Made by a program: the position numbers and the translations under genes
Part shown: positions 59,787 to 64,000 of the stretch, piece after piece
How positions within the stretch are numbered: position 1 is the stretch's first letter
How the letters are laid out: every line of letters begins with the position of its first letter
From: Paracidovorax valerianellae
GTDB taxonomy: Bacteria; Pseudomonadota; Gammaproteobacteria; Burkholderiales; Burkholderiaceae_C
Length of the DNA: 64,000 nt
Assembly: GCF_900102625.1 (NCBI RefSeq)
Contig: NZ_FMZC01000003.1
Coordinates: forward strand, 248,001-312,000
Direction: 5' to 3'
Notes under the pieces: generated by a model
What the model was told of the DNA's origin: nothing
What the model saw: only the letters and a program-made list of their open reading frames with translations
Database searches by the model: none

Positions 59787-60581
59787 TCAGGCAGCCAGGA
59801 AAGCGGCCAGGGCGGCATTGAAGGCTTCGGGCGCCTCCAGGTTGGACAGGTGCGAGGCGGGAAGGTCCACGCGCTGCGCACCGGGAATCGCGGCCTGCAT
59901 CGCTTGCGCGTCGGCCACGGTGGTCACCGGATCGGATACACCCGCGATCAGCAAGGTGGGCACGGCGATGGTGGCGATGGCGCTGCGCAAGTCGGCATGG
60001 GCCAGGGCCTCGCAGCACGCGGCATAGCCTTCGGGTGCGATGCCGGCGATCCACCCTTGCGCACGGCGCACCGCCTCGGGTTGCGCGGCGACGAAGGCTT
60101 CGGTGAACCAGCGGCCAGGCGACGACGCGGCCAGCTCGGCCATGCCGGCCGAACCTTTCTCGCGCACCAGGGCGGCGCGGGCGAGCCACCCATCGGTCGC
60201 GCCGATCTTCGCTGCGCTGTTGGCCACCGCCAGGCGGTTCAGCCGGCCCGGCGCGTTCACGCCCAGCCACAGGCCGATGAGACCGCCCATGGAGATGCCG
60301 CAAAAACTCGCGCGCTCGATTCCCAGCGCATCCAGCAGGGCGACCACGTCACTGCCCAGCTGATCCGCCCGGTAGGGCCCCGTGGGCACGACCGAGCCGC
60401 CGTGACCGCGCGTGTCGTAGCGCAGCACGCGGTGCGTGCGGGAAAAGTGCGCGGCCTGCGCGTCCCACATTTCCAGCGTGGTGCCCAAAGAGTTGGAGAA
60501 CACCAGTGCGGGCGCATCTTCCGGGCCTTCGATGCAGACACGGAAGGCGCCAGCGGCGGTGGTGACGGTGGAAAGGGACAC
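59787..60581 (-). CDS. pcaD: 3-oxoadipate enol-lactonase
   Basis: This alpha/beta-hydrolase opens 3-oxoadipate enol-lactone to 3-oxoadipate (beta-ketoadipate). The 264-residue protein has the start FSNSLGTTLEMWD, the nucleophile elbow GISMGG (Ser near 97), the acid in AGVSDPVT and the histidine in PASHLSNLE. The family's DTRGHGGS segment is present. It lies between pcaF and the cyclase gene on the same strand and links catC to pcaIJ and pcaF. Confidence 0.93.
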   Translation of the reverse strand: MSLSTVTTAAGAFRVCIEGPEDAPALVFSNSLGTTLEMWDAQAAHFSRTHRVLRYDTRGHGGSVVPTGPYRADQLGSDVVALLDALGIERASFCGISMGGLIGLWLGVNAPGRLNRLAVANSAAKIGATDGWLARAALVREKGSAGMAELAASSPGRWFTEAFVAAQPEAVRRAQGWIAGIAPEGYAACCEALAHADLRSAIATIAVPTLLIAGVSDPVTTVADAQAMQAAIPGAQRVDLPASHLSNLEAPEAFNAALAAFLAA

Positions 60582-60680
60582 GGGGTTTCCTTGGGTATCT
60601 ATCAGCTATCAGGCGGGCTTTTCAGCAGAACAGGCGAGAAAAGATGCGAGCGGGGCACACGGGCGCCCGCGCCACAGCCG

Positions 60681-61883
<1,203 letters not shown>

Positions 61884-61940
61884 GGCGTTTGTCTCCAGGG
61901 GGTTGGGTCCAGGGGTCGTTAGAGTTTGGCGGGCCGGCGC

Positions 61941-62594
61941 TTAGCCCTGCGCGGGCCGGATGGGCAGGCCCACCAGGCGTTCGAGTTCGGCGTGGTCCAG
62001 TCCCGGCACCATGTCGATGAGCACCAGGCCTTCGGGCGTGCAGGCCAGCGTGGCCAGGTCGCTGTAGATGCGTTTCACGCAGCCGATGCCGGTGAGCGGA
62101 TAAGTGCACTGGGCGACGATCTTCGACTGCCCCTGCTTGGTGAGCAGATCCATCATCACCCACGTCTGCTTGGCGCCGATGGCCAGGTCCATGGCCCCGC
62201 CCACGGCGGGAATGGCGCCAGGCTCGCCGGTGCTCCAGTTGGCCAGGTCGCCCGTGGCGGACACCTGAAAGGCGCCCAGCACGCAAATGTCCAGATGGCC
62301 GCCGCGCATCATCGCGAAGCTGTCGGCGTGGTGGAAGTACGCGCCGCCCGGCAGCAGGCTCACGGGCTGTTTGCCGGCGTTGATAAGGTCGTAGTCTTCG
62401 TCGCCTGTGGCGGGCGCGGGGCCCATGCCCAGAATGCCGTTCTCGCTTTGCAGGATGACTTCGCGGCCGGCGGGAATGTGGTTGGCCACCAGGGTGGGCT
62501 GGCCGATGCCCAGGTTGACGTACGCGCCGTCGTGGATGTCCTGCGCCACGCGGGCGGCCAACTCATCCTTGCTCCGTTTTTGATAGCTACTCAC
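61941..62594 (-). CDS. pcaJ: 3-oxoadipate CoA-transferase subunit B
   Basis: With PcaI it moves CoA from succinyl-CoA to 3-oxoadipate. The 217-residue protein has the NLGIGQPTLVANHIP start, the catalytic-glutamate motif SENGILGMGP and GAMDLAIGAKQTWVMMD. The start is GTG 62594: AGGAG lies five bases upstream and the N-terminus then has the same length before the conserved AARV as known PcaJ. An in-frame ATG at 62627 overlaps the pcaI stop (ATGA) and would add 11 residues (MKMASSAIGES) encoded by repeat copy F. Confidence 0.92.
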   Translation of the reverse strand: MSSYQKRSKDELAARVAQDIHDGAYVNLGIGQPTLVANHIPAGREVILQSENGILGMGPAPATGDEDYDLINAGKQPVSLLPGGAYFHHADSFAMMRGGHLDICVLGAFQVSATGDLANWSTGEPGAIPAVGGAMDLAIGAKQTWVMMDLLTKQGQSKIVAQCTYPLTGIGCVKRIYSDLATLACTPEGLVLIDMVPGLDHAELERLVGLPIRPAQG

Positions 62595-62624
62595 GCTTTC
62601 TCCTATTGCGCTGGATGCCATTTT
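62577..62624 (+). repeat. dispersed short repeat, copy F
   Basis: TTTTTGATAGCTACTCACGC, then TCCTATTGCGCTGGATGCC and ATTTTC. It matches copy E over the ATAGCTA, ATTGCGC and GCC-TTTT parts but lacks the CCCTAGTGG core. It sits at the pcaI-pcaJ junction and, read on the minus strand, supplies the pcaJ ribosome binding site and first codons. Confidence 0.65.
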
Positions 62625-63325
62625 CATGCCGACTTCTTGAAGCCGCCGGCCTGCGTCGCGACGCGGTCGATCTTCACCACGTGGCTCACGTAGATGCCTG
62701 GCGTGACGATGGCCTCGGGATCGAGTTCGCCCAGCTCCACCAATTCGTGCACCGTCGCCACGGTGCGCCGGGCTGCCGTGGCCATCACCGGGCCGAAGTT
62801 GCGTGCGGACATGCGGTAAGTCAGGTTGCCCCAGCGATCACCCCGCTCGGCCTTGATCAGCGCCACGTCGCCATGGATGGGGTACTCCAGCACGTAATGT
62901 TTGCCGTCGATCTCGCGCGACTCCTTGCCCTTGGCAAGCTCGGTGCCGTAGCCCGTCGGGCAGAAGAAGGCGCCAATGCCGGCCCCGGCGGCGCGCAGGC
63001 GCTCGGCCAGGTTGCCCTGGGCTACCAGTTCCAGCTCCAGCTGGCCGGAGCGGTACAGCCCGTCGAACACATAGCTGTCGACCTGGCGCGGAAAGCTACA
63101 GATGATCTTGCGCACCCGGCCCGCCTTCAGCAGGGCCGCCAGGCCCGTGTCGGCGTTACCGGCGTTGTTGTTCACCACGGTGAGGTCGCGCGCGCCCTGC
63201 TCGATCAGGCCGTCGATCAGTTCGCCTGGAATGCCGGCCGTGCCGAAGCCGCCGATAAGCACGGTGGCGCCATCCTGAATGCCCGAAAGGGCCTGGGCCA
63301 CGGAATCCGCAATCTTGTTGATCAT
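62624..63325 (-). CDS. pcaI: 3-oxoadipate CoA-transferase subunit A
   Basis: The 233-residue subunit forms the succinyl-CoA:3-oxoadipate CoA-transferase with PcaJ. It has the family signature GGFGTAGIPGELIDGL near the N-terminus, NNNAGNADTGLAALL, the CPTGYGTELAKGKE loop and ALIKAERGDRWGNL. It is the first gene of the minus-strand catabolic operon, divergent from the IclR-type regulator with 108 bases between them. Its stop overlaps an ATG upstream of the preferred pcaJ start. Confidence 0.95.
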   Translation of the reverse strand: MINKIADSVAQALSGIQDGATVLIGGFGTAGIPGELIDGLIEQGARDLTVVNNNAGNADTGLAALLKAGRVRKIICSFPRQVDSYVFDGLYRSGQLELELVAQGNLAERLRAAGAGIGAFFCPTGYGTELAKGKESREIDGKHYVLEYPIHGDVALIKAERGDRWGNLTYRMSARNFGPVMATAARRTVATVHELVELGELDPEAIVTPGIYVSHVVKIDRVATQAGGFKKSA

Positions 63326-63379
63326 GGGAGGTGGGGGTGCAAAAGGTGAAAATTCGGGTCCCGCCTGAGCGGCTGGGCA

Positions 63380-63412
63380 TTTGTTCGCATATAGAACAAA
63401 TGTTCGTATAAT
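63380..63412 (+). promoter_or_regulatory. palindromic operator and promoter of the IclR-type regulator
   Basis: TTTGTTC (63380-63386) and GAACAAA (63394-63400) form a 7-base inverted repeat. A direct repeat GTTCGCATATA / GTTCGTATAAT overlaps it. A TATAAT -10 box lies at 63407-63412, with TTCGCA 17 bases upstream as a possible -35 box. This AT-rich patch between pcaI and the regulator is the likely PcaR/PcaU-type operator. Confidence 0.7.
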
Positions 63413-63433
63413 GAATTTTAGGACCAAATCCCA

Positions 63434-64000
63434 ATGAGCGACAGCCCCCCGGAGATCGGTGATAACCCTAAGCCAGGCGACAGCTATGTGCAGTCGTTCG
63501 CCCGCGGCCTGGAGGTGATCCGCTCGTTCAGCGCCACCGCGCCGCAGCAGACGCTGAGCGACGTGGCCGCCCGCACCGGCCTCACCCGGGCCGGCGCGCG
63601 GCGCATCCTGCTCACGCTGCAGACGCTGGGTTATGTGGACACCGACGGCCGGCTGTTCCGCCTCACGCCCCGCATCCTGGACCTGGGCTTTGCCTATCTG
63701 TCGTCCATGCCGATCTGGGACCTGGCCGAGCCGACCATGGAAGCGCTGGTGGACCAGGTGCACGAGTCGTGTTCGGCCGCCGTGCTGGACGGCCGGGACA
63801 TCGTCTACGTGCTGCGCGTGCACACTCACAAAATCATGAGCACCAACCTCGGCGTCGGCTCGCGCCTGCCGGCCTTCTGGACATCGATGGGCCGCGTGCT
63901 GCTGGCCGGCCAATCGGACGACGCGGTGATGGCGCTGCTGCAAAACCTGCCTCGCCGGCAGTTGACCCCCCACACCCTGCTGGACGACGAAAACCTTCTG
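63434..64000 (+). CDS. pcaR: IclR-family regulator (PcaR-like), truncated by window edge
   Basis: The visible 189 residues hold the IclR helix-turn-helix (YVQSFARGLEVIRSF, then LSDVAARTGLTRAGARRIL and LGYVDTDGRLFRLTPRIL) and most of the effector domain (SCSAAVLDGRDIVYVLRV, STNLGVGSRLPAF, TSMGRVLLAG). This matches PcaR/PcaU/CatR-type regulators, which sense 3-oxoadipate or protocatechuate and activate pca genes. It is divergent from pcaI. The 3' end lies beyond position 64000. Confidence 0.92.
   Translation, partial: MSDSPPEIGDNPKPGDSYVQSFARGLEVIRSFSATAPQQTLSDVAARTGLTRAGARRILLTLQTLGYVDTDGRLFRLTPRILDLGFAYLSSMPIWDLAEPTMEALVDQVHESCSAAVLDGRDIVYVLRVHTHKIMSTNLGVGSRLPAFWTSMGRVLLAGQSDDAVMALLQNLPRRQLTPHTLLDDENLL

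Overview
The window is about 64 kb of high-GC DNA, almost wholly coding, with gene content and order typical of a betaproteobacterium of the family Comamonadaceae (Acidovorax or a close relative; this placement is inferred from protein flavour and synteny, not from a marker gene). No rRNA, tRNA, CRISPR array, prophage or insertion sequence was seen. It reads as chromosome, with small accessory insertions (hipBA, a siderophore receptor) and a dispersed short repeat.

Layout. 1-5.9 kb: a 24-residue membrane peptide, then the housekeeping run rhodanese-grxC-secB-gpsA on the minus strand, then gpmA, ctpA and a MoeB/ThiF-type enzyme on the plus strand. 5.9-10.5 kb: a stand-alone receiver protein, a NarL-type regulator facing its CHASE3 histidine kinase, and four small envelope or stress genes (DUF1328, YqjD/ElaB-like, ferritin-like, BON lipoprotein). 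10.6-18.7 kb: a zinc metallopeptidase, coaD, rsmD, a pair of M16 peptidases (one with and one without the zinc site), ftsY and rpoH; rpoH has a perfect CIRCE element in its leader. 18.7-21.2 kb: a Bug-type binding protein, a lone Rossmann protein behind an FNR-like box, and an FNR-like regulator with all four cluster cysteines.

21.1-30.5 kb is a minus-strand cytochrome c oxidase locus: ctaC (with fused cytochrome c domain), ctaD, a 36-residue assembly peptide, ctaG, DUF2970, ctaE, then SURF1, a divergent SCO-like protein, ctaA, ctaB and SCO1. A 468-bp gap upstream of ctaC holds an orphan plus-strand terminator. 30.9-38.8 kb: bioC, comF, trmL, a LysR regulator, a DUF4148 protein, a MaoC hydratase, an orphan ParA, a LysE exporter and a Kef-type antiporter.

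38.9-50.0 kb is the most interesting block: five tightly coupled plus-strand genes encoding a WGR/DUF4132 giant protein, a MoxR-type AAA+ ATPase, a DUF5682 protein, a VWA-domain protein and a double-SWIM zinc-finger protein. They match the uncharacterised E. coli yehI/molR-yehL-yehM-yehP-yehQ set, and all junctions from the ATPase onward are 4-base overlaps. 50.1-54.5 kb: a Fur-box-controlled TonB-dependent siderophore receptor, then hipBA with four operator-like octamers. 54.6-63.4 kb is one minus-strand catabolic operon: pcaI-pcaJ-pcaF-pcaD, a cyclase-family hydrolase, a YCII protein, an SDR, an AtoE-type transporter, a muconolactone isomerase and a Bug-type binding protein. It is divergent from an IclR-family regulator that runs off the window edge.

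A short repeat with a TATAGC-type hairpin, a CCCTAGTGG-like core and a GCGCTGGAGGCC-TTTT tail occurs at least six times. Most copies are intergenic, but one is read in frame inside the DUF5682 gene and others supply gene starts.
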